From positions 124,001 through 188,000 of the forward strand of contig JAYQTS010000003.1 of assembly GCA_038147755.1 (NCBI GenBank): a stretch of DNA of 64,000 nt. The letters are read 5' to 3'. Below the pieces are notes generated by a model that saw only the letters and a list, made by a program, of their open reading frames with translations, was not told the origin of the DNA and ran no database searches. Position 1 is the stretch's first letter; each line of letters starts with the position of its first letter. Shown piece after piece: positions 9,486 through 19,542 of this stretch. Position numbers and translations under genes: made by a program. The DNA comes from UBA5951 sp012269555 (GTDB taxonomy: Bacteria > Pseudomonadota > Alphaproteobacteria > Puniceispirillales > Puniceispirillaceae).

Positions 9486-10775
9486 TTGAGTAAAAAATAT
9501 AACTTCGACACACTTAGTTTGCATGCAGGTCAAACACCTGATGATGAGTTTGGTTCAAGAGCAGTTCCAATTCACCAAACTACTTCTTATGTTTTTCGTG
9601 ATACGCGCCATGCTGCTGCCCTGTATAATATGGAGATTGGTGGACATTTATATTCTCGAATATCAAATCCTACTGTTGCTGTCCTGGAACAGCGTGTTGC
9701 CGCGTTAGATGATGCAGTTGCAGCAACGGCTACAAGTTCTGGCATGGCCGCATTATTTTCATCAATATTAACAGTTTGTTCAGCCGGTGATCATATTGTT
9801 GCTTCTTCTCAACTTTATGGTGCGAATGTAAATTTATTGAAATATACACTTCCACGTTTCGGCATACATACAAGTTTTGTTGACCCAACAAATCATTCTG
9901 AGATAAAATCAGCGATAAAAGAAAATACTAAATTATTTTTTTCTGAAATTATAGGAAATCCAGGTCTTGTGGTTCTGGATGTTGATGCAATTGCAACTAT
10001 TTGCAAGGAGCATTCAATCATATTTATGATTGATGGCACCTTTAATACTCCCTATTTAATGGCGCCTGTTAAAAACGGTGTAAACATAATTATTCATTCT
10101 CTTACAAAATGGATGGGTGGACACGGCGTAGCAATTGGTGGAGTTGTTGTTGATGGTGGAAATTTTGACTGGGGTAGCACAGATAAATATCCAACCATCT
10201 CAGAACCACATTATGCTATGGATGGTATTAACTTTTATGAGGAGTTTGGTCCGGCCGCTTTTACAGCAAAGTTTCGAGCAGAGGCAATGTATAATTTTGG
10301 GCCCTCACTCGCACCAATGAATGCATTTCATATTCTGCAGGGTTTAGAAACCTTGCCTCTTAGGATGCAAAGACATATTGAAAATACTGAAAAATTGCTT
10401 GAATTTTTGACAGCTCACGAACAGATTTCTTGGGTTCGTCATCCTTCTCTACCTGAGCATCCACAATATAAGTTAGCAAAAAAAATGCTTCCAAAAGGCG
10501 CGGGATCTATTATTACATTTGGTATAAGGGGTGGGCGTGATGCTGGTAGAAAATTTATTGAAGCCGTTTCACTATCGTCTCATCTTGCTAATGTCGGTGA
10601 TGCAAAGACTCTTGTAATTCATCCTGCCAGCACAACTCATTCTCATATTGATGCGGATGCTATGAAATCTGCTGGACTTACAGATGATATGATACGTTTA
10701 TCTGTAGGTTTAGAAGATATATCTGATATTGTCTCAGACTTTGAACAAGGACTGAAGGCAGCAAGTAAGCTGTAG
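9486..10775 (+). CDS. metY: O-acetylhomoserine sulfhydrylase (MetY-type PLP enzyme)
   Basis: Cys/Met metabolism PLP enzyme, 429 aa, the length typical of MetY. The PLP-binding lysine is K208 in HSLTKWMGGHG. The N-terminus (FDTLSLHAGQTPD) and the C-terminal segment VGDAKTLVIHPASTTH are characteristic. It starts at TTG with AAGGGG seven to ten bases upstream. The known reaction joins O-acetylhomoserine with sulfide to give homocysteine, or with methanethiol to give methionine directly. Lying between a DmdC-type dehydrogenase and further acyl-CoA genes, capture of methanethiol is an attractive inference. Confidence 0.9.
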   Translation: MSKKYNFDTLSLHAGQTPDDEFGSRAVPIHQTTSYVFRDTRHAAALYNMEIGGHLYSRISNPTVAVLEQRVAALDDAVAATATSSGMAALFSSILTVCSAGDHIVASSQLYGANVNLLKYTLPRFGIHTSFVDPTNHSEIKSAIKENTKLFFSEIIGNPGLVVLDVDAIATICKEHSIIFMIDGTFNTPYLMAPVKNGVNIIIHSLTKWMGGHGVAIGGVVVDGGNFDWGSTDKYPTISEPHYAMDGINFYEEFGPAAFTAKFRAEAMYNFGPSLAPMNAFHILQGLETLPLRMQRHIENTEKLLEFLTAHEQISWVRHPSLPEHPQYKLAKKMLPKGAGSIITFGIRGGRDAGRKFIEAVSLSSHLANVGDAKTLVIHPASTTHSHIDADAMKSAGLTDDMIRLSVGLEDISDIVSDFEQGLKAASKL

Positions 10776-10800
10776 TAAATGGATTTATTAGGATAGCTTT

Positions 10801-11589
10801 ATGAAATTAAAATTTAATGATCATTTAACATATCTCTCGACGGGAGGTAAAAATCCGTCATCTAAAGGTCAAGCACTTATTTTCTTACCAGGGAGTGGTC
10901 AGACTCACCTTACCTTTGTTTTACAAACGCGTTTTTTGGCATTTGAGGGATATTCAATTTATGCCCCTGATTTTCCTGGGCATGGATATTCTCATGGAGA
11001 ACCACTGGAAACCATTGAAGAAATGGCAGATTGGGTTGCACAACTTATGAATCATCTTAAAATTCAGTCAGCTGTATTAGTTGGTCATTCACAAGGTTGT
11101 CTTGTTACAATCGCTATTGCTCATAAATATCCAGAATTAGCGCAGAAACTCATTCTAATTGCTGGTGCATTACAAATCAGAGTTAATGATTATTTATTAG
11201 AAAAATCAGAAAGTGCATTATCTGATGCTATATCAATGATGACTGAATGGGGCCATGGTAAAAATGGTCATTTTTTTTCCCCGTCGCAGCCAGGTCATTC
11301 TTTATTGGGTATTGGCAGGGAATTAATGATGTCAAATACACCAAAAGCACTAAATGCTGATTTGCGCGCTTGTAATTTATTTGATGCAACTAATTTTGCT
11401 TCAGAACTTGATTTGCCAGTTCTATGTATTCTTGCAAAAAGTGATAAAATGACACCAATAAATCTAGGCATAAAAATGGCTCACACTATAAAAGATGCTA
11501 AATTTGTTGAAATAGCTAAATCAGGGCATATGATTCCGCTTGAAAAACCTGATGAAGTAAATTTAGAGATATTAAATTTTATTAAATAA
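10801..11589 (+). CDS. Alpha/beta-fold hydrolase
   Basis: Single-domain alpha/beta hydrolase, 262 aa, full length. Visible are the oxyanion segment LPGSGQTH (about residues 29-36), the nucleophile elbow GHSQG with Ser97, the acid region LAKSDKMTP (about 217-225) and the catalytic histidine in SGHMIPLEKP (about 242). No signal peptide is present, so it acts in the cytoplasm. It sits 25 bases after metY and 26 bases before the hydroxyacyl-CoA dehydrogenase gene, apparently in the same operon. An acyl-ester or thioester substrate is likely, but it cannot be named. Confidence 0.82.
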   Translation: MKLKFNDHLTYLSTGGKNPSSKGQALIFLPGSGQTHLTFVLQTRFLAFEGYSIYAPDFPGHGYSHGEPLETIEEMADWVAQLMNHLKIQSAVLVGHSQGCLVTIAIAHKYPELAQKLILIAGALQIRVNDYLLEKSESALSDAISMMTEWGHGKNGHFFSPSQPGHSLLGIGRELMMSNTPKALNADLRACNLFDATNFASELDLPVLCILAKSDKMTPINLGIKMAHTIKDAKFVEIAKSGHMIPLEKPDEVNLEILNFIK

Positions 11590-11615
11590 AAAGAGAAATT
11601 ATTAAAGGCATATTA

Positions 11616-13945
11616 ATGGTAGACTCTAAAAAGCATTTTCAAAAAATTGCAGTATTAGGTGCCGGTACAATGGGAAGCGGTATCGCTGCCCAGATTGCAA
11701 ATGCAGGATTAAATGTGATGCTAATTGATTTAGCAGCTGAGGATGATAATACACCCTCTACTGCCGAATTAGCAGTACAGAGGCTGATTAAATCAGACCC
11801 ACCGCAGCTTGTTTCAAAGCAGGTATCAAAACAAATTAAAACTGGAACGTTCGAATATGATCTTAATAAATTAAGCGACTATGATTGGGTAGTTGAGGCG
11901 GTTGTTGAACGACTTGAAATTAAAAAATCAATTTATGCGCGTTTAAATAAAATAATAAAGCGCGATTGCATCGTAACATCGAATACATCCTCTATTCCAA
12001 TTTCATTATTAATGGAGGATATGGATATAGCCTTCAAGAACGTTTTGCTATCACCCATTATTTTAATCCTGTTCGATATATGCGCTTGTTGGAATTAGTT
12101 GTTGGAAAGCACACTAGAAGTGATGTTATCGATAAACTTGCTGAATTCAATGATATTATACTTGGTAAAGGAGTAATCAGGTGTAATGATACACCAGGGT
12201 TTCTTGGTAATCGTCTCGGTGTTTATGCTATGCAAGTTGGCCTTAATGAGGCGTTAAAACGAAACATTCCCTTTGATGATGCAGACGCTATTCTTGGTAG
12301 ACCTATGGGTGTGCCAAAGACTGGTGTATTTGGATTATATGATTTGATTGGTATAGATTTGATGTCAGATGTTGTGGCTTCGATGCGGCAAATTCTCCCT
12401 GAACAAGATGATTTTCAAAAAGTTGGCACTGATCCCGAACTAATTACTTCGCTTATAAGTTCTGGTTATACGGGACAAAAAGGACTTGGTGGCTTTTATT
12501 TAGAAAGTAATACCGGAAGAAAGGTCAGAGATTTATCAAAGGAAGATAGCAAACTTATTCAATGGCGGGATATTAATCCATTACCAGAGATAGCAGAAAA
12601 AGCAGCAAAAGCACAAAATGAACAGGAAGAAGCACTTTTAGTACTAATAGAGGATGATAGTGAATATGGCCAGTTTGCCTGCTCTGTATTGGCTCATATC
12701 TTTTGTTACGCAGGCCAGTTATTAGGAACAATTACTTCCAACCCTCAGGATATTGATGATGCAATGAAATTAGGGTTTAACTGGCAACGTGGTCCTTTTG
12801 AGATGATTGATGCCATTGGGGAAAAGCTTCTTCACAGATTAATCAGTAACGCGGGTCTTGCATTTCCTCAAAATTTAAAAACTGATAAACCTTTTTATCG
12901 ATTGCAAAATAATACTATATCCGTACTTGATGCTTTTGAAGGTTATACTCCAGTCAGTCTACCCGAGGGCTCATTTAGACTCCAAATTTTGAGACGCACA
13001 CTTCCAATACTCGCACAAAATAATGATGCCACTTGTTATGAGATCGAAAAGAATATGCGCCTAATTGAATTTCACTCAAAAGCTAATGCGTTGCGTCCTG
13101 GAACAGTTGAAATATTAAATTATGCTGCCCACAATGCAGGAACTGGCATAATCATACATAATGATTCTCAACACTTCTCGGCAGGTGTAGATTTGAATCA
13201 CTTTAGGTTTTTAATAGAAAACAAAAATTGGGAGGAAATAGATCTATTTCTTAGAGAGTTTCAGGGAGTTGTAACCCAACTCAAATATTTACCAGTGCCG
13301 GTTATTGGTGTGCCATCAGGCCTTGCCATAGGCGGAGGATTTGAGGTTTTGGCGCATTGCGATGCGCTTGTAGCACACGTTAATTCGACATTTGGTTTGG
13401 TGGAATCTGGGGTCGGTTTGTTACCTGCAGGTGGAGGTGTCAAACAAAGCTATTTACGTTGGTTTGAGAAAACAAATGATTGGGATGAAGCTGCATGGCA
13501 GTGTTGGATGCAAATTGGGTATGGTAAAGTTGGTACATCTCCGGATATGTCATCAAAATATCAATATTTCTTGCCGGATAGAGACTTACAAGTAATGAAC
13601 AAGGATAGATTGTTTGAACAGGCAGTCTCTCTAAATATTGACCTTCAGAAAACATACGTGCCGCCCAAAAAACCAGTTTTTAAATTGGCGAATTCAAATT
13701 TACGTAAAAAAATGCACAAGTTTATGAAAAAAGGCGTTCAGGATGGAATATTTACACCTCATAATTTAACGACTGCTATGGCGATTGCAGACGTGATTGT
13801 TGCAAGGGAAAGTGAAGGTCAATCTGCTACAGAACAAGATATATTTGATAGAGAGCGCTTTAATTTTATAAATCTTGCAAAAACGCCTCAGACTTTAAAT
13901 CGAATTTGTACATTGCTCGATTCAGGAACAGCTGAGCAGAATTAG
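11616..13945 (+). CDS. 3-hydroxyacyl-CoA dehydrogenase/enoyl-CoA hydratase fusion (one frame break)
   Basis: Bifunctional beta-oxidation enzyme of about 776 aa in the alphaproteobacterial order: dehydrogenase first, hydratase last. The NAD-binding motif is GAGTMGSGIAAQIANAG (residues 14-30). The 3HCDH C-terminal domains follow, and the hydratase oxyanion region is GLAIGGGFEVLAHCDALVA near residue 570. The frame breaks near 12036-12041: reading continues perfectly from NTSSIPISLLMEDMDIAFK into ERFAITHYFNPVRYMRLLEL if one base is restored. The break may be a sequencing error, as elsewhere in the window, or a real mutation. It lies 26 bases after the hydrolase gene. Confidence 0.85.
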
Positions 13946-13967
13946 CGTTATTTTTTCAAAATACGCT
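13944..13967. terminator. Hairpin between convergent genes
   Basis: A stem of AGCGT/ACGCT (13944-13948 with 13963-13967) extended by ATTTT/AAAAT after a one-base bulge, with a 3-nt loop, overlaps the stop of the fusion gene. It lies in the short gap before the convergent ligase gene. No clear T-tract follows on either strand, so it may only protect the mRNA end. Confidence 0.35.
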
Positions 13968-13990
13968 ATAATTGGTTTAGAGTTTTATTC

Positions 13991-15630
13991 TTAAGATTGC
14001 AATGATTGGCGAAGAATGTATTTCTGGATTTTACCTGTGGACGTTTTAGGGATTTCCTGAAAAATAACTGATTTTGGTGTTTTAAATCCTGCTAAATGTT
14101 GACGACAGAACGAGATAATTTCTTCTTCTGTAGCTGAGGTGTTTGGTTTCATCTCAACAAAAGCACAAGGCGTTTCCCCCATTTTCGTCTTTTTGGCAAC
14201 TACTGCAGCAAAGCAATATTCTCATGTCGATAAAGAACATTCTCAAGTTCAACAGAAGAGATGTTCTCACCTCCGGATATAATAATATCTTTTAATCTAT
14301 CTTTAATTTCTACATAGCCAGATTGATGACGAACAGCTAAATCACCTGACCTTAAAAAACCATCAGCTAAGCTGTCTTCAGTGGCTTTTCGGTTTTTATG
14401 GTAGCCTTTCATAATTGTATTTGAGCGAATAACAATTTCTCCTATTGTTAATCCATCAGCCGGAACGGGTTTATTAGTTTCGCAGTCAAGAACATCTACT
14501 AATTCAGTATGGGTGAATTGCACACCTTGTTGCGCTTTTATGGTTGCTTGCTCAGCAAATTCGAGGATATTCCATTTGTCTTGCCATACGCATTGCACAA
14601 CATGGCCATAGGTTTCTGTTAGGCCGTAAACCTGCATTACGTTAAATCCTAACGCCTCAATTTTTTGCAAAATAGCAGCTGGAGGTGGAGCGCCTGCGGT
14701 CATCACTTGAACTGGCCAGTTCGGTTTGAACTGAATTTCCTTTCCCGCGTTGACAAGCATACCTAAAATAATAGGAGCACCTCCAAAATGGGTTACGTTA
14801 TGTTTTTGGATAAGAGAAAAAATTGTCTCAGCAGTAAGCTGGCGTATACAGATAACCTTTCCTGCAAGTAAACCCATCATCCAAGCGTGTCCCCACCCAT
14901 TACAGTGAAACATTGGAACAGTATATAAGTACGTTGGATGCATTTGCATCTGCCATGCAGGTATTGTACCCATTGCCATTAGATAAGCACCACGATGATG
15001 ATAAACAACACCTTTAGGCAGTCCTCCTGTTCCAGATGTATAATTTAGACATATCGCATCCCATTCATCATCAGGAAGCTGCCAATTAAATTTGCCATCC
15101 CCTAATTCAATTAATTGCTCATAAGTATATTCGCCAATTGGAATTGCTGAAGCACTGGAGCTATCTTGTTCGTCAATTATATCAATTATTTTAAAATCAG
15201 TATATTTTGATTGTTTTAATGCTTTTGAGATAACATCTGAGAAACCGGTATCTGAAATAAGGATTCTAGGTTCTGCATGTTCAAAAATGTAGGCAATAGT
15301 ATCGGCATCAAGCCTAATGTTAACTGTATTTAAGACGCCTCCAGCCATTGCAACTGCAAATTGACATTCAAACATTTCAGGCGTATTTGCTGCAATTACT
15401 GTTACAACTTCACCTTTCTTTAATCCAATTTGCTGTAAACCAGATGCAAGTCTTATGCATCTATCGTAGGTCTCACGCCATAGATATTCTCTATTTCCGT
15501 AAATCAGAGAAACCATATTGGGGTAAAGATTAAAAGTGCGTTCCAAAAAAGATACAGGGCTTAGCGGAACATAATTAGCCTTTCGTTTGGACATAAATGC
15601 TGCGTTAATTTCATCAATATTTTTTGCCAT
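13991..15630 (-). CDS. AMP-forming acyl-CoA synthetase, DmdB-like (one frame break)
   Basis: Acyl-adenylate-forming ligase of about 546 aa. Visible are the AMP-binding P-loop YTSGTGGLPKG, the VPMFHCNGWGHAW segment, the YGLTETYGH motif, the hinge SGDLAVRHQSGYVEIKDRLK, and the C-terminal catalytic lysine in KTSTGKIQKYILR. The frame breaks near 14208-14214 (a missing base in GCTTT), and restoring one base joins HENIA to FAAVVAKKTKMGETP. The HCNGW type of ligase includes DmdB (methylmercaptopropionate-CoA ligase) as well as medium-chain and aromatic acyl ligases. The gene is convergent to the beta-oxidation genes and divergent from the molybdoenzyme operon. Confidence 0.82.
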
Positions 15631-15850
15631 ATATTTTCCTAGAAAATTAAAATTACTATTTTTAAGATGATGGTTTAAATTTTTTGTTACTTCAATATAA
15701 AATTGAAAATAGAGTTTTCTTATAATTTATGTATGTGCTAATTTTGGTTTCTTGTTAAAATACATCAAATGATTTTAGTTTAATAAGAGTAGTAAAACTC
15801 AAATAGGTTGATAAAGATACTATTTAGCTTTGTCAGAAGGAAATGTAGAG

Positions 15851-18676
15851 ATGGCAAAAGCTGGTTACAAACAGCCAGAAATTGAACTTTCAAAATCAAT
15901 TTCAGACGAAATAAAGACAACAACATGCTATATGTGCGCGTGTCGATGCGGTATAAAAGTATATTTAAAAGATAATAAAGTAAAATATATTGAAGGTAAT
16001 CGGGACCATCCAGTGAATAAAGGAGTATTATGTGGCAAAGGTGCCGCAGGTATTATGCAACATTATTCACCTGCCCGACTAAAAGCACCGCTTAAAAGAG
16101 TTGGTCCTCGTGGCTCAGGAGAGTTTGAAGAAATAAGTTGGGATGAAGCCCTAACTTTAGCCACTTCATGGCTTTCTGAAATCAGAAATAATGACCCAAG
16201 AAAAATGGCTCTTTTTACTGGAAGAGACCAAAGCCAAGCCTTAACAGGATGGTGGGCATCACAATTTGGTACACCAAATTTTGCAGCTCATGGAGGTTTT
16301 TGTTCGGTGAATATGGCTGCAGCAGGATTACACACGTTTGGCGGTTCATTCTGGGAATTTGGCGAGCCTGATTGGGATTTAACCGAATATTTTATGCTTT
16401 GGGGCGTTGCAGAAGACCATGCCTCTAACCCAATTAAAAAAGCTATTGGTAAGCTAAAAAAAAGAGGCGTCAAAATCACAGTAATTAATCCAATTAGAAC
16501 TGGTTATGGTGCGGTTGCTGATGAATGGATTGGCATTAAACCTGGAACAGATGGTTTGTTTGCAGGTGCATTAATACATCAGTTATTGGTAAACCATGCT
16601 GTTGATATTGATTATCTGCAACGTTATACGAATGCCACATGGCTAGTTATAAATACACAGGGGGCAGAGGATTTTGGTTTAATTGCAAGAGATGATGAAG
16701 GAAATCCATTAGCTTATGATGTTGTCGAAAATTCTCTAGTTAACGCTAATCAAAAATCGTCAAATCATGCACTTCATGGCGAGTATACTTTATCAGACGG
16801 GAGGAAAGCCACTCCTTCATTTTCTCTAATTGCAAGTCGTTTTTTATCAGATGAATATGCCCCCAAATCGGTAAGTGTTAAAACAGGTGTGGCAGCAGAA
16901 ACCATAATTCGGATTGCAGATGAGTTAGCAAAAACAGCATTTAAAAAAGAACTTTGTATTGAGCAGGAATGGACTGACTGGACGGGTGCACAGCACACCG
17001 AGATCATAGGAAGACCTGTCTCCATGCATGCAATGCGTGGTATATCGGCTCACTCGAATGGTTTTAACAGCTGCAGGATAATTCATTATTTACAAATATT
17101 ACTCGGCGCGATTGATTGTCCTGGTGGATTTAGATACAAGCCACCATTCCCAAAAGCTGTTCCACCAGCTTTACGTCCAGCTGGAAAATTAGAAGATGTT
17201 CGTCCTGGAGAACCAATGCCAGGAGCGCCATTAGGATTTGTGACATCCCCGTCTGATTTACTTGTAGACCATGAGGGTAATGCGCTGAGAATTGACAATG
17301 CTTATTCTTGGGAAGCGCCATTTTCTGCACACGGTTTAATGCATATGGTAATTCACAATGCAGCCAACCAAAAGCCATATAATTTGGAACTATTATTTTT
17401 ATATATGGCAAACATGGGCTGGAACTCTTCGATGGATATCCCAGAAACATTGAATAATCTTACAAAAATAAATCCTGAAACTGGTGAATATTCTATACCA
17501 AGAATTATATATTCAGATGCTTATTATTCTGAAACCGTCGCTTATGCGGACCTAATTCTTCCAGATACAACTTATCTGGAGAGATGGGATGCTATATCTT
17601 TGTTAGATAGACCCATTTCTGAACCTAATGCTGCTATTGATGCAATAAGGAACCCTGTTGTAGAACCTGACAGAGATGTTCGACCGTTTCAAACTGTACT
17701 TATTGAATTGGGTGCGCGCCTTGGACTTCCAGGTATGATAAATAATGATGGTAGCCCAAAATACAATGATTATGCTGACTATATTACTAACCACGAAAGA
17801 GGTAACGGTATAGGTACTTTAGCTGGCTGGCGCGGAGAAAATGGGGACCAAGTTGGTGTAGGTTCTCCAAATCAAGAACAACTGAAGAGATATCAAGAAA
17901 ATAATTGTTTTTTTTCCAACGCTGTCCCATCAAACGCGCTGTATTTTAAGCATGCGAATATCGGTTATCTTAAATGGGCTAAATCACAGGGATTCATAAA
18001 CTCCACAAAACCAATCATATTTGAATTATATAGTGAAGCACTGCAAAAATTTAGATTAGCTGCGGATGGAAAATTTGAACCAAAAGTCCCTAGTTTGCAC
18101 CAAAAAAGAATATCTTTATATTTTGATCCAATTGCATTTTGGTACCCGCCATTAGAAGAGAGTGAGCTTGATGAAGAGCGATATCGATTTCACGCGATAA
18201 GTCAGAGGCCAATGCATATGTATCATTCCTGGGGTTCACAGAATGCATGGTTGCGACAAATATCAAATGCAAATAAACTATACATGAATAGAAAAAGAGG
18301 GACTGAATTAGGTCTCAAAGATGATGATTGGATTGAAGTATCTAGTCATATAGGAAAGGTATTATGTCAGGTAAAATTAATGTCTGGGTGTCAGGTTGAT
18401 ACTGTATGGACATGGAATGCTATCGGAAAAAGAGCCGGGGCAAGGGGGCTCAATAAGGAGTCACCTGAGTTTCGAAAAGGGTTTCTCTTGAACCATTTAA
18501 TTTCGGCTCTTTTACCAGAAAAAGAAGGCGGATTTCACTACAGCAATTCAGATCCTATTACGGGTCAAGCTGCATGGTATGATTTAAAGGTCCATATTCA
18601 AAAGGCTAAACCATCAAATAATCAGCGTTCGGAGCCTTATTTTTTACCTATTTCTGCAAATATTAAAAGAAAGTAA
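15851..18676 (+). CDS. soeA: Molybdopterin oxidoreductase catalytic subunit, SoeA-like
   Basis: Large subunit of a DMSO-reductase-family molybdoenzyme, 941 aa. A TTG at 15830 is in frame, but the ATG at 15851 has AGAAGGA about ten bases upstream and is preferred. The 4Fe-4S ligands are C26, C29, C33 and C61 (CYMCACRC and GVLCGKG). The likely molybdenum-ligand cysteine is C151 in HGGFCSVNMA. There is no twin-arginine signal, so the enzyme faces the cytoplasm. Together with the next two genes (ferredoxin subunit, membrane anchor), this matches the cytoplasmic sulfite dehydrogenase SoeABC. Other three-subunit molybdoenzymes remain possible. It diverges from the acyl-CoA ligase gene. Confidence 0.75.
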   Translation: MAKAGYKQPEIELSKSISDEIKTTTCYMCACRCGIKVYLKDNKVKYIEGNRDHPVNKGVLCGKGAAGIMQHYSPARLKAPLKRVGPRGSGEFEEISWDEALTLATSWLSEIRNNDPRKMALFTGRDQSQALTGWWASQFGTPNFAAHGGFCSVNMAAAGLHTFGGSFWEFGEPDWDLTEYFMLWGVAEDHASNPIKKAIGKLKKRGVKITVINPIRTGYGAVADEWIGIKPGTDGLFAGALIHQLLVNHAVDIDYLQRYTNATWLVINTQGAEDFGLIARDDEGNPLAYDVVENSLVNANQKSSNHALHGEYTLSDGRKATPSFSLIASRFLSDEYAPKSVSVKTGVAAETIIRIADELAKTAFKKELCIEQEWTDWTGAQHTEIIGRPVSMHAMRGISAHSNGFNSCRIIHYLQILLGAIDCPGGFRYKPPFPKAVPPALRPAGKLEDVRPGEPMPGAPLGFVTSPSDLLVDHEGNALRIDNAYSWEAPFSAHGLMHMVIHNAANQKPYNLELLFLYMANMGWNSSMDIPETLNNLTKINPETGEYSIPRIIYSDAYYSETVAYADLILPDTTYLERWDAISLLDRPISEPNAAIDAIRNPVVEPDRDVRPFQTVLIELGARLGLPGMINNDGSPKYNDYADYITNHERGNGIGTLAGWRGENGDQVGVGSPNQEQLKRYQENNCFFSNAVPSNALYFKHANIGYLKWAKSQGFINSTKPIIFELYSEALQKFRLAADGKFEPKVPSLHQKRISLYFDPIAFWYPPLEESELDEERYRFHAISQRPMHMYHSWGSQNAWLRQISNANKLYMNRKRGTELGLKDDDWIEVSSHIGKVLCQVKLMSGCQVDTVWTWNAIGKRAGARGLNKESPEFRKGFLLNHLISALLPEKEGGFHYSNSDPITGQAAWYDLKVHIQKAKPSNNQRSEPYFLPISANIKRK

Positions 18677-18714
18677 GTGTAATCTCATTTTAAAAATATT
18701 TTTTGGAGACTTTT

Positions 18715-19464
18715 GTGACTGATTTGCCTGCCGGAACCGATAAAAAACTTGGTTTACTAATTGACCTAGACATTTGTGTTGGCTGTCATGGGTGCGTTAC
18801 AAGTTGTAAGGAATGGAATAGTACAGATGAAAGTCTACCATTGTCTGATTTCGATTCATACGGGGAAGCTCCAGATGGTATATTTCTCAATAGGGTCCAT
18901 GGATATGAAACTGAAGATAGTATTTCAAGTCAAACAGTTCATTTTCCTCGTTCTTGTTTGCATTGTGAGCAGCCTGAATGTGTCACTGTGTGTCCAACCG
19001 GTGCTAGCTATAAAAGGCAAGAGGATGGTATTGTTCTTGTAAATCCAGATACTTGCATAGGATGTAAACTATGTTCTTGGGCGTGTCCATATGGAGCGAG
19101 GGAATATGACCATACACAAGGTATAATGAAGAAATGTACTTTGTGCATAGACAGAATTTATAATGAAGAACTTGAAGAAGAAGATAGAAAACCTGCCTGT
19201 GTTCTTGCCTGTCCCACAAGTGCAAGATTATTTGGTGATTTTTCTGATCCTCAGAGTGATGTATCAATATTATCTGAAAAACGTGGTGGTGCAGTACTTA
19301 TGGAAAATTTGGGATATAAACCAGTCAATAGATATCTACCACCAAGGAAAAAACATATAACAAGTGAACAAAATTCTAAAAATAATGCTAATTTGCAAAA
19401 GTTTTCTGATTTAAAGTCGAGTAATACTAATTCAAAGCTTGACGAATTTTTTTTTCGTGGCTAG
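18715..19464 (+). CDS. soeB: 4Fe-4S ferredoxin electron-transfer subunit, SoeB-like
   Basis: Iron-sulfur subunit, 249 aa. Four cysteine clusters are visible: CVGCHGCVTSC, CLHCEQPECVTVCP, CIGCKLCSWACP, and CTLC paired with CVLACP. This is the arrangement of DmsB/NrfC-type subunits carrying four 4Fe-4S centres. GTG at 18715 is chosen as start because GGAG lies six bases before it, rather than the in-frame TTG at 18703. There is no signal peptide, in keeping with a cytoplasmic complex. The polar asparagine- and lysine-rich tail after about residue 215 is probably disordered. It carries electrons from the molybdenum subunit to the membrane anchor encoded next. Confidence 0.85.
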   Translation: MTDLPAGTDKKLGLLIDLDICVGCHGCVTSCKEWNSTDESLPLSDFDSYGEAPDGIFLNRVHGYETEDSISSQTVHFPRSCLHCEQPECVTVCPTGASYKRQEDGIVLVNPDTCIGCKLCSWACPYGAREYDHTQGIMKKCTLCIDRIYNEELEEEDRKPACVLACPTSARLFGDFSDPQSDVSILSEKRGGAVLMENLGYKPVNRYLPPRKKHITSEQNSKNNANLQKFSDLKSSNTNSKLDEFFFRG

Positions 19465-19542
19465 ATCAGAAACTATCATGAAACTAAATATTTTTAGAAG
19501 TAGAATTGAAATATCTATTTTCAGAACAATGGAGTGTGCTTC

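Noticed and set aside
11966..12098. Programmed -1 frameshifting in the hydroxyacyl-CoA fusion gene
   Set aside because: There is no heptameric slippery sequence or downstream pseudoknot at the switch, and the same kind of break occurs in many unrelated genes of the window.
15698..15726. Sigma70 promoter for the molybdoenzyme operon (TTGAAA and TATAAT)
   Set aside because: The spacing is only 12 bases, and the AT content makes such strings common.
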